DNA of 17,937 bases, from the NCBI GenBank assembly GCA_934646115.1, contig CAKUEM010000034.1, forward strand, positions 1 through 17,937. Reading direction: 5' to 3'. Made by a program: the position numbers and the translations under genes. Position 1 is the first letter of the stretch. Every line of letters begins with the position of its first letter. This document shows, one piece after another, positions 8,322 through 16,123 of the stretch. The DNA is from an uncultured Oscillospiraceae bacterium (GTDB lineage Bacteria > Bacillota > Clostridia > Oscillospirales > JAAYXM01). Below the pieces are notes generated by a model. That model ran no database searches, was not told where the DNA came from, and saw nothing but the letters and a program-made list of their open reading frames with translations.

Positions 8322-8371
8322 TGATCACGATAAGTCATGCATTCGAGCAAATTCGATCATCTTCATTCATC

Positions 8372-8377
8372 AGGAGG
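8372..8377 (+). promoter_or_regulatory. Ribosome binding site deciding the regulator start
   Basis: AGGAGG is 8 nt before ATG 8386 but only 2 nt before ATG 8380, so the start at 8386 is preferred. The frame stays open much further upstream, but that part runs antisense to rhaB and through the promoter region. Confidence 0.8.
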
Positions 8378-8385
8378 ATATGCCT

Positions 8386-9153
8386 ATGCTGACGACCGAG
8401 CGGCAACTAGAGATTCTATCTATATTAAATAAGAAGAAGGCGGTAACCGTATCGCAGCTGTGCGCCGCGCTTTACGTCAGCGCCGCAACGATCCGGCGCG
8501 ACCTGGTGCAGCTTGAGCGCGCGGGACTTCTGCGCCGCAGCCATGGCGGCGCGATCCTTGTGGAGGGCGGCAACCGCGAGTTGAGCGTTCTCACGCGCTC
8601 GCGCGAGCATGTGCAGGCAAAAAACCGCATCGCGCAGCTCGCCGCGCTGTATATCAAAAACGGCAATACGCTGTTTTTGGATTCCAGCAGCAGCGTTGCC
8701 TGTATCATTCCATACCTCGCCGCATTCCGCGAAATTTCTGTGATCACAAACGGGCTGCATTGCGCGCTAAGCTTGTCCGAAACAACAAATTGCCACGTGT
8801 ACCTCCCCGCCGGGCAGGTCATTTCGCGCACGAATTCGCTCGTCGGCTCTGAAACACTGGAATCGATTTTGCATTTTAACGCCGATGTGGCCGTTGTTTC
8901 CTGCTCCGGGATCTCGCAAAGCGGCGGCATCACGGAGGCGAGCGTTGAACAGTCGCGCATCAAGCAGGCGATGCTGCGGCAGGCGAAAACCAAGATCCTG
9001 CTCTGCGACAACAGCAAATTCAACCAGATCTATTTCAGCCGCACCTGCGGCGTGGAGGATTTTGACTATCTGATCTGCGAGGAAGACCCGGGCGCCGCGT
9101 GGCGCGCATATCTCGCTCCGCACCCCTGCGAGCTGGTTTTTCCGGAGGGATAA
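8386..9153 (+). CDS. DeoR-family transcriptional regulator, probable rhamnose repressor
   Basis: This 255-residue protein has the standard DeoR layout. An N-terminal winged helix-turn-helix (about 1-57; ERQLEIL, VSAATIRRDLVQLE, then LLRRSHGGA) binds DNA. A DeoR sensor domain (about 75-235; LFLDSSSS, VITNGLHCAL, LVGSETLE, DNSKFNQ) usually binds a phosphorylated sugar. It is divergent from rhaB across a 220-bp region with two related palindromes, so it probably represses the rha operon and responds to L-rhamnulose-1-phosphate. The effector is inferred by analogy with the DeoR-type RhaR of Bacillus. It is complete, and no other regulator is nearby. Confidence 0.93.
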   Translation: MLTTERQLEILSILNKKKAVTVSQLCAALYVSAATIRRDLVQLERAGLLRRSHGGAILVEGGNRELSVLTRSREHVQAKNRIAQLAALYIKNGNTLFLDSSSSVACIIPYLAAFREISVITNGLHCALSLSETTNCHVYLPAGQVISRTNSLVGSETLESILHFNADVAVVSCSGISQSGGITEASVEQSRIKQAMLRQAKTKILLCDNSKFNQIYFSRTCGVEDFDYLICEEDPGAAWRAYLAPHPCELVFPEG

Positions 9154-9158
9154 AAATA

Positions 9159-9181
9159 CGCCGCGCGTGGCGCTGTTTTTT
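9159..9181 (+). terminator. Weak intrinsic terminator after the DeoR gene
   Basis: CGCC (9159-9162) can pair with GGCG (9169-9172) around a GC-rich loop, and six T's follow at 9176-9181. The stem is short, so confidence is low, but the next promoter begins directly afterwards. Confidence 0.4.
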
Positions 9182-9195
9182 GTTTGGTTTATGCA

Positions 9196-9224
9196 TTGCC
9201 GTTGCTTTTCGACTGTGTTATACT
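9196..9224 (+). promoter_or_regulatory. Sigma-A promoter driving the cobalamin riboswitch
   Basis: TTGCCG (9196-9201), a 17-bp spacer and TATACT (9219-9224) form a good sigma-A promoter. The start site would be near 9231, just ahead of the riboswitch core. Confidence 0.7.
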
Positions 9225-9249
9225 AGAAAAAACAGAATATCCGCACAAA

Positions 9250-9450
9250 GTGTCGGGGCGTCGGTCACAGGCGTTCCGGTGAAAAGGGAATCGGGTGAGA
9301 GACCCGAACGGTTACCAGTCGCTGTATGCACCAAAGATCTTGCGCCCGTCGGCGAAAGCCGGTCATTGGGAAACTGAGAAGGCAGGGGGCAAGACCGCCA
9401 AGCATCTGCTTGATAGCGTGTTCAGTCAGAAGACCTGCTTTGATGCTGCT
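9250..9450 (+). ncRNA. Cobalamin (B12) riboswitch aptamer
   Basis: The leader contains the hallmark conserved blocks of the cobalamin riboswitch in order. These are CCGGTGAAAAGGGAATC (9276-9292), the GGGTGAGAGACCC hairpin (9293-9305), CAGTCGCTGTA (9316-9326), GCCGGTCATTGGGAAACTGA and GAAGGC (9358-9383), and the final B12-box-like AGTCAGAAGACCTGC (9424-9438). The edges are approximate because I could not fold the full P1 stem. It is followed by T-tailed hairpins, so it should act by terminating transcription when adenosyl- or other cobalamin is bound. The only gene downstream on this strand before a strong terminator is the SLH protein at 9619. Confidence 0.93.
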
Positions 9451-9482
9451 TTGGTATCGCCATATCCGGCGCTGAAGCGGCA

Positions 9483-9518
9483 GCTCGACGCGTCGGCAAA
9501 ATTGCCCGGGGCTTTTTT
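9483..9518 (+). terminator. Possible first terminator of the riboswitch expression platform
   Basis: AGCTC (9483-9487) can pair with GGGCT (9509-9513), enclosing a GGCAA/TTGCC hairpin (9495-9506). A run of T's occupies 9513-9518. The pairing is imperfect, so this may be part of a switching structure rather than a true terminator. Confidence 0.4.
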
Positions 9519-9553
9519 GTGCGTGTCGTGGGCGGAAATCACAGGAAAACACT

Positions 9554-9588
9554 GCTGTGGTAATTTTTAAATTACCGCAGCTTTTTTA
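9554..9588 (+). terminator. Strong intrinsic terminator between riboswitch and gene
   Basis: Arms 9554-9566 (GCTGTGGTAATTT) and 9569-9581 (AAATTACCGCAGC) pair over 13 bp with one U-G wobble, followed by six T's at 9582-9587. It sits about 30 nt before the start codon, where a riboswitch-controlled terminator would be expected. Confidence 0.85.
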
Positions 9589-9618
9589 TATTTTATAATA
9601 GAAAGGATGATGTTTTCT

Positions 9619-12600
9619 ATGAACAAAATCTGGACAAGACTTCTCTCCGCGTTTTTAACGATCGCGATCATGCTCTCCGTCCTGCCGACGGCGGCATTCG
9701 CAGAAGACGCGGAAACAGTCTACGAAATCACAAACGAGGCCGATCTGGCGGCGCTTGGCGGTAAAGACATCACTGGCGATATCGAACTGCGCGCCGATTT
9801 GGACATGGCGGATACCGACATGCAGCCGATCGCCTCATTCTCCGGCAATTTTCATGGCAACGGCTATAAAATCGCGAACCTGACGATCACGGCAGAGCTG
9901 TCGGAGCGTTTGAGTTACAAAGACCCCAATCAGGGCGCGGCGCTCTTCGCCAAATTCTCCGGAAGCGCGTCTGACATTGTATTTGAAAACCCGCGCATTA
10001 CGCTCAACAAAGGCGAACGCACCGGCGTTGCCGTGCTTGCCGGCACGGTGGAAGACACCGCGGCAACCATCCAAAACTGCGCGGTCATCGGCGGCTCGGT
10101 CTGCATCAACGCTGAAAAAACCGATTATCAGGCAGCGCTCGTCGGCTGCACGCAAAATGCGGAGCTGACGATTCAAAACTGCTTCTCGAGCGCCGCGGTG
10201 AGCTACACCGGAACTGCCCGCTCCTGCACCAATTACGCGAGCGGCTTGATCGGATATCTATACAACGTTGCACTGACGGTTGAAAATTCCGCCGTGCTGG
10301 GCGATGTGTCCGCGCATGGCACAAGCGGCTACGCAGGCGGTCTGGTCGGCATCATCAACGGCTCGAACTCCGGCAAGGCGATCTCCTTTACAAGCTGTTA
10401 TTTCGCAGGGGCGGTCGCCGGCGGCACGAAGTATGGCTTTGCCTATTCCGGCCGCTATGCATACCCCAATATAACGATCTCAAACTGCTATTACGACAAA
10501 ACGAAAAACAGCGGCAAAACCTTTGCCTGCTTCCATTCGAACGCGGCGACCACGCAGGCGGTGCAAGGGTTGCCGACCGATGAGTTTGCTACGCTTGATT
10601 TAGGGGATGCATTCCGCCAGAAGGATGGTTACCCTCTGCCCGCGTGGTACGTCATCAGCCAGGGCTCGCACACACTCACGATCACCGTGCAGCCCGCCGA
10701 TGCCATCGTCGCGCTGACCGACGCCGATGCGCAGCCGATCGCGCTTCTCGGGGATTCCGGTCGCTATACCTGCACGCTTGCAGCAGGTAAATACACGCTG
10801 GCTGTCACTCCCGCAGAAGGCGATACCGAGCACGAGGCGAAGTCCGTTCCGGTCGTGATGGGACGGCAGAATAAAGAGGTCTCGGTTGAGCTTGTCGCAA
10901 GGCACTATGCGGTTTCCTTCCCGCTCACTCCGGATTCTGCGCAGCTCGTGCTGTATTCCGGCACGACTGCGAGCGGCACGGCGATCGATCCGGTTTCGCC
11001 CGGCAAATATTCGCTGCCGCGCGGCACTTATTATTATGATGCAAGCGATTTCGGTTATCTGACGCAGAGCGGAACGATCACCGTAACGGAAGATACCTCC
11101 CTCCCGCTCACGCTTGCGGAAAGCGCGCGCAGCACATTCCGTTTCCGCATCTATCCGACAAGCGCAGACGCACAGATCACGCTGCGCCGCGCGGACGGCG
11201 ATCAGCGTGAAATTGCGGGAACAAACGGCAGTTACCTGCTGCCCGAAGGCTCGTATCAATATACGATCGCGGCAGACGGCTATAAAACCCGCACCGGCAC
11301 GATCAGCGCGCCGGACATGCAGGAGCTGACGCTGACTTTGGTTTCCGGCGAAAGCTGGGACGGCACGCCCGCCACCGACCTGCGCGGCGCGGGTACGCAG
11401 GAAGACCCGTATCTGATCGCGAGCGGTGCGGAGCTTGCGCTTGCGGCGCAGCGGATCAATGCAACTACAAATAGCGCGGAGGCGCACGCATACTATCGCT
11501 TAGAGCAGGATATCGACCTGGGCTATCAGGACTGGACGCCGTTTGGAAAGACCTCCGCTTCCCCGTTCTGCGGCAAATTTGACGGCAACGGTCACACGAT
11601 CTCCGGGCTGAATGTCGCGCAGCAGGCGTATGCCTATTACGGTCTGTTTGGCTGCCTGACGGACGCGCTGGTAAAAGACCTCACCGTAACGGGCGAGATC
11701 TTCTGCGATGAATCCTCCGGCGCTGCGGGCGGTATTGCGGGCGCGGCGACCGGAAACACCACGTTTGAACGCTGCGTCTCGCTTGTTTCGATATCTACCG
11801 GAGCAGGCGTTTCCGCCGGTGGTCTGGTCGGACTGTGCCGCAAAAGCGATGCGATCGGCTATCAGTGGATCGACAACACGGTGCTCTTTAAGCATTGCGT
11901 CAATTTAGGCATGATCCTGCAATCGGGCGAGGATTCCAATCGCTTCTCCCAGGGCGCGGTCGGCGGCATCGTGGGCTACAGCAAAAACTGCGTACAGTTT
12001 GAAAACTGCGTGAACCTGGGCGCAATTTACGGCGCAAACATCGCGGCGGGACTTTGCGGAAACGTTGGCTCGGCGCAGGGCGATAACGCGCATCCCTATC
12101 TCAAAAACTGCTACAACGCCGGGTCCGTGCAGGGCATGCTCGATGCATATCCGCTCTATGGCGGCAGTCTTGGGCGCTCGTATGTGATCAACTGCTATGC
12201 GCTCGATACCGTTTCCGGCAACGACCTCGTTACGCTCCAGCCGGATTCTGTGCTGCGCAGCGATGCATTTGCCGCGCTGCTCGGCAGCGACTGGCAGCGT
12301 GACGACGCGCAAAACGGCGGCTACCCCTACCCCGTGGGCGTATCGCTCCCGAGTGTAGACTCTTCGCTGTATGCCGAAACGCTCAAATACACCGATGTTC
12401 TGCTTATCCCCGTGAATGCCGAGGTCGGCAAGCGTTTCTCGCTTCTGCGCGCGGGCGAAACGGCAAGCGATATCATTCAAGTCGGCTGCGTGCAGGACGC
12501 GAAGGACAGCCTGCTCACGCGGCTGGGCAACGGCATGATCCAGCTTGCGAAAAAGAACGAGACAGGAAGCGCGGTCACAGAGACGGTCACGCTGCTCTTT

Positions 12601-14631
12601 ACCGGAAATACCGGGCGCATGCGCCGCAATGTCACGGTGATCATCGCGCCGGAGACCAGCGCGCGCGCCGCATTGATGGATAAGCTCGCCGGTATTTACG
12701 CGGCAAAAACAGAGCCGGACGAATGGGTCGTATTTGATATGGCGGCCTATGGCATGCTGAAGCCGAGCGCGCCCGCGCTCTCTGCCGATGCACGGCAAAA
12801 TTATATCAACCTCGCGATCGATGGGTTAAACCAGAGCTACACGCTTCCGCTCGACCGCGCGAAGGCAGAGATCATTCTCTCTTCGATCGGCGCGGACACG
12901 ACAAAGCTTTATCCGGTCAACTCCAAAACCCCGATCAACAACCCGGCGCTGCTCGCCAAAGAATCGATCGGCAGCGATTACACCACCGCGATCTGGACGC
13001 TGCTTGCCGATATGCAGGGCAACACCGACTTGAATGCAGACAAGATCAAGCAGCTGGTTTCTGCGCTCGTGCGCAATCAGAAGGAAAATGGATTATTCAG
13101 CTATACTTATGGGCTGAACACTTACGCGGATGTCGATTCCACCGGCTGGGCGCTCGCGGCGCTCGCGCGCTTCGTGCAGGATTCCGGCGACAGCTACGGC
13201 GTGAAGGCAGAGGCGCAGGGCTTTATTGACCGCGCGCTCACCGGGCTTTCCGCGGCGCTTGGCGCAAACGGTTCATACGGCAATATCAACTCAGACGCGA
13301 TGGTCATCACCGGGCTTCTCGCGCTGGGGATCGACCCGGCTTCCGACCCGCGCTTTGTGAAAAACCAGTGCGCGCTGGCGGATGCGCCGATGCTGTATGT
13401 CAACAGCGCGAGCAACGGCTTCCTCAGCGCATACGCATCCGGCGAGGCGGGCGAAAAGCTCTCCCTCCGCGCGACCGAGCAGGGCTTCCGCTCGCTCGTT
13501 GCTCTTGAAGCGTTTGAGCAAAACGGCAAAAAACCGTATAACATCTATGCGTTCCGCAGCGTGCAGACCACGCAGCCGCTCAAGACCGCGCCCGTCCGCG
13601 CGACCGGAAAAGGAACGCTCTCCCTCCCCGCTGATCCTCCGGAAAGCGCGAATGAGCTGACCGTAAAGGCCGAGGTCGCAGCGCTTGGAAAATCGCTTGT
13701 ATCCGGCAGCTTTCAGGTGAAAAAGGGCGCAACGGTCTATCACCTGCTCAAGCAGCTTGCTGAGAAAAACGGCATGCAGGTCACGGGTCTGGAGAAGGGC
13801 TATGTCAAGGCGCTGACCTATCAGGGCGTGACGTATGCCGAGCTTGCGCACGGCGAATCAAGCGGCTGGCTGTATTATGTCAATGGCAAGCTTCCGAACG
13901 TCGGCATCACAGACTATGAGTTGTCCGAAGGCGACGTGGTCTCTTTCCTGTACACCGCGGATTATACGCAGGAAAGCGGCGGCTCAGGTCTTGGCGGCGG
14001 CACGATTTCCAAGCCGGATCCCAAGCCGGACGATACTAAGCCGGACGGCACCGAGCCGGAAACCCCCGCGTGGAGCAACCCATTTGCCGACGTAAGCGCA
14101 AACGACTGGTTCTATTCTTCGGTTGCCTTTGTGACCGAAAAGGGCATGATGCGCGGCATGGCGGAAAGCTTATTTGCGCCGGACGCTTCGCTCAGCCGCG
14201 GCATGTTTGTAACGATCCTGTATCGGCTGGAAAATGAGCCGGATGCAAAAGGCTGCGTATTTACAGACGTTGCGCCGGACGCATGGTACGCCAATGCGGT
14301 CGCCTGGGCGCAGGCAGCCGGCATTGTTGGCGGTGTGACCGAAACGGAATTTGCGCCGGGCGCAAGCATCACGCGTGAGCAGATGGCTGCGATGCTCTAT
14401 CGCTATGCGGGCTATAAGAGCTATGATCTGTCCACGGGCGAGGACACAAATATTTTAAGCTTTGATGACGCACAGCAGATCGCGGAATATGCGGTTTCTG
14501 CGATGCAATGGGCATGCGGCAGCGCGCTGATCGGCGGCTCGAATGGGCTGCTGCTCCCGAGTTCAAACTGCACGCGTGCGCAGGCGGCGGCGATCCTTTC
14601 GCGCTTCTGCGCGGCGTATTCCGCACAATAA
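9619..14631 (+). CDS. SLH-anchored surface protein with transcobalamin-like (toroid + DUF4430) module, candidate B12-binding protein
   Basis: This 1670-residue secreted protein is controlled by a B12 riboswitch. From the chosen ATG 9619 (alternatives 9607, 9610; AGGA about 11 nt upstream) it has a signal peptide ending AFA-ED near residue 28. In order: a GLUG/beta-helix-like region with 'GNFHGNGYKIANLTI' (35-340); three PEGA-like beta repeats (about 348-576, e.g. GSYQYTIAADGYKTRTG); a second beta-helix region (588-909, with GKFDGNGHTISGL and GGLVGL); a beta domain (915-1013); and an alpha/alpha-toroid, terpenoid-cyclase-like domain (about 1016-1315, with STGWALAALARF). A DUF4430 domain follows (about 1344-1452; VKKGATVYHLLKQL, SGWLYYVNG, YELSEGDVVSFLYT), then a Gly and Pro/Asp-rich linker and three SLH repeats (about 1487-1530, 1546-1600, 1612-1668). 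InterPro relates DUF4430 to the transcobalamin C-terminal domain, and the toroid matches the fold of the transcobalamin N-terminal domain. B12 capture at the cell wall is therefore inferred from domains plus riboswitch; no binding residues were verified. It appears monocistronic. Confidence 0.9.
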   Translation: MNKIWTRLLSAFLTIAIMLSVLPTAAFAEDAETVYEITNEADLAALGGKDITGDIELRADLDMADTDMQPIASFSGNFHGNGYKIANLTITAELSERLSYKDPNQGAALFAKFSGSASDIVFENPRITLNKGERTGVAVLAGTVEDTAATIQNCAVIGGSVCINAEKTDYQAALVGCTQNAELTIQNCFSSAAVSYTGTARSCTNYASGLIGYLYNVALTVENSAVLGDVSAHGTSGYAGGLVGIINGSNSGKAISFTSCYFAGAVAGGTKYGFAYSGRYAYPNITISNCYYDKTKNSGKTFACFHSNAATTQAVQGLPTDEFATLDLGDAFRQKDGYPLPAWYVISQGSHTLTITVQPADAIVALTDADAQPIALLGDSGRYTCTLAAGKYTLAVTPAEGDTEHEAKSVPVVMGRQNKEVSVELVARHYAVSFPLTPDSAQLVLYSGTTASGTAIDPVSPGKYSLPRGTYYYDASDFGYLTQSGTITVTEDTSLPLTLAESARSTFRFRIYPTSADAQITLRRADGDQREIAGTNGSYLLPEGSYQYTIAADGYKTRTGTISAPDMQELTLTLVSGESWDGTPATDLRGAGTQEDPYLIASGAELALAAQRINATTNSAEAHAYYRLEQDIDLGYQDWTPFGKTSASPFCGKFDGNGHTISGLNVAQQAYAYYGLFGCLTDALVKDLTVTGEIFCDESSGAAGGIAGAATGNTTFERCVSLVSISTGAGVSAGGLVGLCRKSDAIGYQWIDNTVLFKHCVNLGMILQSGEDSNRFSQGAVGGIVGYSKNCVQFENCVNLGAIYGANIAAGLCGNVGSAQGDNAHPYLKNCYNAGSVQGMLDAYPLYGGSLGRSYVINCYALDTVSGNDLVTLQPDSVLRSDAFAALLGSDWQRDDAQNGGYPYPVGVSLPSVDSSLYAETLKYTDVLLIPVNAEVGKRFSLLRAGETASDIIQVGCVQDAKDSLLTRLGNGMIQLAKKNETGSAVTETVTLLFTGNTGRMRRNVTVIIAPETSARAALMDKLAGIYAAKTEPDEWVVFDMAAYGMLKPSAPALSADARQNYINLAIDGLNQSYTLPLDRAKAEIILSSIGADTTKLYPVNSKTPINNPALLAKESIGSDYTTAIWTLLADMQGNTDLNADKIKQLVSALVRNQKENGLFSYTYGLNTYADVDSTGWALAALARFVQDSGDSYGVKAEAQGFIDRALTGLSAALGANGSYGNINSDAMVITGLLALGIDPASDPRFVKNQCALADAPMLYVNSASNGFLSAYASGEAGEKLSLRATEQGFRSLVALEAFEQNGKKPYNIYAFRSVQTTQPLKTAPVRATGKGTLSLPADPPESANELTVKAEVAALGKSLVSGSFQVKKGATVYHLLKQLAEKNGMQVTGLEKGYVKALTYQGVTYAELAHGESSGWLYYVNGKLPNVGITDYELSEGDVVSFLYTADYTQESGGSGLGGGTISKPDPKPDDTKPDGTEPETPAWSNPFADVSANDWFYSSVAFVTEKGMMRGMAESLFAPDASLSRGMFVTILYRLENEPDAKGCVFTDVAPDAWYANAVAWAQAAGIVGGVTETEFAPGASITREQMAAMLYRYAGYKSYDLSTGEDTNILSFDDAQQIAEYAVSAMQWACGSALIGGSNGLLLPSSNCTRAQAAAILSRFCAAYSAQ

Positions 14632-14641
14632 GAAACGCAAG

Positions 14642-14680
14642 ATTGCCCCCGCTGCCAGGCAGCGGGGGCAATTTAATTTT
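14642..14680 (+). terminator. Strong terminator after the SLH protein gene
   Basis: A perfect 15-bp inverted repeat (14642-14656 and 14658-14672) with a one-base centre is followed by TTTAATTTT. It lies 10 bp after the TAA and also just beyond the end of the opposing gene, so it may stop transcription from both sides. Confidence 0.85.
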
Positions 14681-14684
14681 GTTG

Positions 14685-15170
14685 TCACTGTGCCGGACGC
14701 GCAAAGCCATGCATAAAGCCATCCAGCTTTGCCGAGCAGACGTCGCCGCCGATCAGCTTGTTTTTATACACCAGCATATTCGCGCGCACGCCGCTCTCGC
14801 CGCCGGGATAATTTTTCACAGCATAGGAATAGCGCATCACGCGCTTCCCGCGGTATTTTGCAAGATCCATGCCCTGCGCGGTTTGAATTTCATTATATTT
14901 GGTATATACCTCGTCAAATTCGCGCGGGATCTGAACCTCCATGAATTCCACCGGCTGCTCCTCAACCTCCCAGCCGAGCCGGGTCAAAAACTCCAGCCGC
15001 GACGCCGCGTCATCCATGTTCTTTGTTTGAATCACAGATCCGTTCGCTTCGAAAACCGGCGCGCTCTGCTCCCGTCCCGTCCACAAGCACGCGGCACAAA
15101 TCAAAATCGCAAGCCCCAGGCATCCCCACGCAACCCTCTTTTTTGATACACGCGCCGTCATAACAAGCAT
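14685..15170 (-). CDS. Membrane-anchored protein, DUF4830-like
   Basis: This 161-residue protein starts at ATG 15170, 8 nt after AAGGAG (15179-15184); the frame is open to 15218 but lacks a comparable ribosome site. A basic N-terminus (SKKR) precedes one hydrophobic segment (about residues 11-29), so it is likely anchored with a short outside domain. The outer part contains RLEFLTRLGWEV, VQIPREFDEVYTKYN, GMDLAKYRGKRVMRY and IGGDVCSAKLDGFMHG. I associate this pattern with the DUF4830 family of Firmicutes, from memory. Function is unknown. It converges with the SLH gene and is divergent from the DUF2752 gene. Confidence 0.8.
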   Translation of the reverse strand: MLVMTARVSKKRVAWGCLGLAILICAACLWTGREQSAPVFEANGSVIQTKNMDDAASRLEFLTRLGWEVEEQPVEFMEVQIPREFDEVYTKYNEIQTAQGMDLAKYRGKRVMRYSYAVKNYPGGESGVRANMLVYKNKLIGGDVCSAKLDGFMHGFARPAQ

Positions 15171-15267
15171 GATACTCGCTCCTTCCGCATCAATCAAGTT
15201 CATCAACAGCTTATTCACAAGCGCCTCGCATTATGCCTCCCGCGCCGACTTTCGCCCGCATTCTCGC

Positions 15268-15296
15268 TTGACAGCGCCGTATGCGCACGCTACAAT
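15268..15296 (+). promoter_or_regulatory. Near-consensus sigma-A promoter for the DUF2752 gene
   Basis: TTGACA (15268-15273), a 17-bp spacer and TACAAT (15291-15296) differ from consensus at one base. The start codon at 15322 leaves a leader of about 20 nt. It is the strongest promoter in the window. Confidence 0.85.
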
Positions 15297-15321
15297 AAAT
15301 CCGGTGAAGGGAGGCGGCGCG

Positions 15322-15675
15322 ATGCGGCGGCTAATCAAAAAACATGCGGCGATCCTTGCGATTTTGTCCGCTTTTCTGCTCATATTTGCGCAAACCGGGA
15401 TCGGCTGTCCCATCCGCGCGATCACAGGCATTCCCTGTCCCGGCTGCGGCATAACGCGCGCGCTGCTCGCCGCCATGCGCCTGCAATGGCGCAGCGCGTT
15501 TTCTCTCCATCCCCTGTTTCCGCTTGCCCTGCCGTTTCTGTTCTGCGCCGTGCATGCAAACGCGCCGTTTCTGCGCGGGCGCGCGCGACCGTTTGTTGTG
15601 GTCTTTCTCGTGTGCTGCACGCTGCTCTTCTTCGCAATTTATGCACTTCGCATGCTGCACGGGCAAATTCCGTGA
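15322..15675 (+). CDS. DUF2752 membrane protein
   Basis: This 117-residue protein starts at ATG 15322, preceded by AAGGGAGG. It carries the DUF2752 signature: GCPIRAITGIPCPGCGITRA (about 28-47) followed by a SLHPLF motif. The Cys-Pro-Gly-Cys-Gly centre is intact. Hydrophobic stretches near residues 9-27, 60-78 and 88-108 suggest about three membrane helices. The family's function is not established. A TM2-domain gene follows on the same strand 93 bp later with its own likely promoter; these two families are often found together (my recollection, not verified). Confidence 0.85.
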   Translation: MRRLIKKHAAILAILSAFLLIFAQTGIGCPIRAITGIPCPGCGITRALLAAMRLQWRSAFSLHPLFPLALPFLFCAVHANAPFLRGRARPFVVVFLVCCTLLFFAIYALRMLHGQIP

Positions 15676-15702
15676 TATTTCGTCAACATTTGCATATTTC
15701 CC

Positions 15703-15731
15703 TTGCAAATTACGCGCACCTGTGTCATACT
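15703..15731 (+). promoter_or_regulatory. Possible promoter of the TM2 gene
   Basis: TTGCAA (15703-15708), a 17-bp spacer and CATACT (15726-15731) lie about 40 bp before the start codon. Each box matches four of six consensus bases. Confidence 0.45.
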
Positions 15732-15768
15732 ATTGTTACTGCATTAAATATTTAGGAGGAATCGCATA

Positions 15769-16104
15769 ATGACTCAGGATAGAATTGACGCATATTTGAT
15801 TGCGAACCAGAAATATTTTCCGCCGGAAAAAATGATGATCCTGCGCGACAAGCTCGCCGCTTTAGACGACTCGCGCGCGAGCGCGTTGACCTGCGTGGAG
15901 CTGAAGGATCCGACCACGATGATTATCATCTCGATCTTCTTAGGCAGCCTGGGCATAGACCGCTTCATGCTTGGCGACACCGGCATGGGCGTGTTAAAGC
16001 TGCTGACCGCCGGCTGCTGCGGTGTGTTAACGATCATCGACTGGTGTACGATCATGAATAAGACCCGCGAGATGAACTTCACGAATCTGATGGCCGTCCT
16101 CTAA
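15769..16104 (+). CDS. TM2-domain membrane protein
   Basis: This 111-residue protein has AGGAGG (15754-15759) 9 nt before its ATG. A soluble N-terminal part (about 1-48, charged, with YFPPEKMMILRDKL) precedes a TM2 domain. That domain has a first helix with IIISIFLGSLGIDRFMLGD (about 51-69) and a second helix around VLKLLTAGCCGVLTIIDWCTI, ending in TREMNF. The GIDRF turn between helices is typical of TM2 proteins, which usually read 'G.HRFYLG'. Function is unknown; TM2 proteins are small two-helix membrane proteins. Confidence 0.9.
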   Translation: MTQDRIDAYLIANQKYFPPEKMMILRDKLAALDDSRASALTCVELKDPTTMIIISIFLGSLGIDRFMLGDTGMGVLKLLTAGCCGVLTIIDWCTIMNKTREMNFTNLMAVL

Positions 16105-16123
16105 TTCCTGCCGTACATATTGG

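Noticed and set aside
7942..8385. N-terminal extension of the DeoR regulator frame
   Set aside because: It would run antisense through rhaB and the control region. The helix-turn-helix begins right after the ATG at 8386, which has an ideally spaced AGGAGG.
11905..12798. A 297-codon minus-strand open frame, and a similar one at 10600-11487
   Set aside because: Both are shadows of the 1670-residue protein, with no motifs and no promoter or ribosome site.
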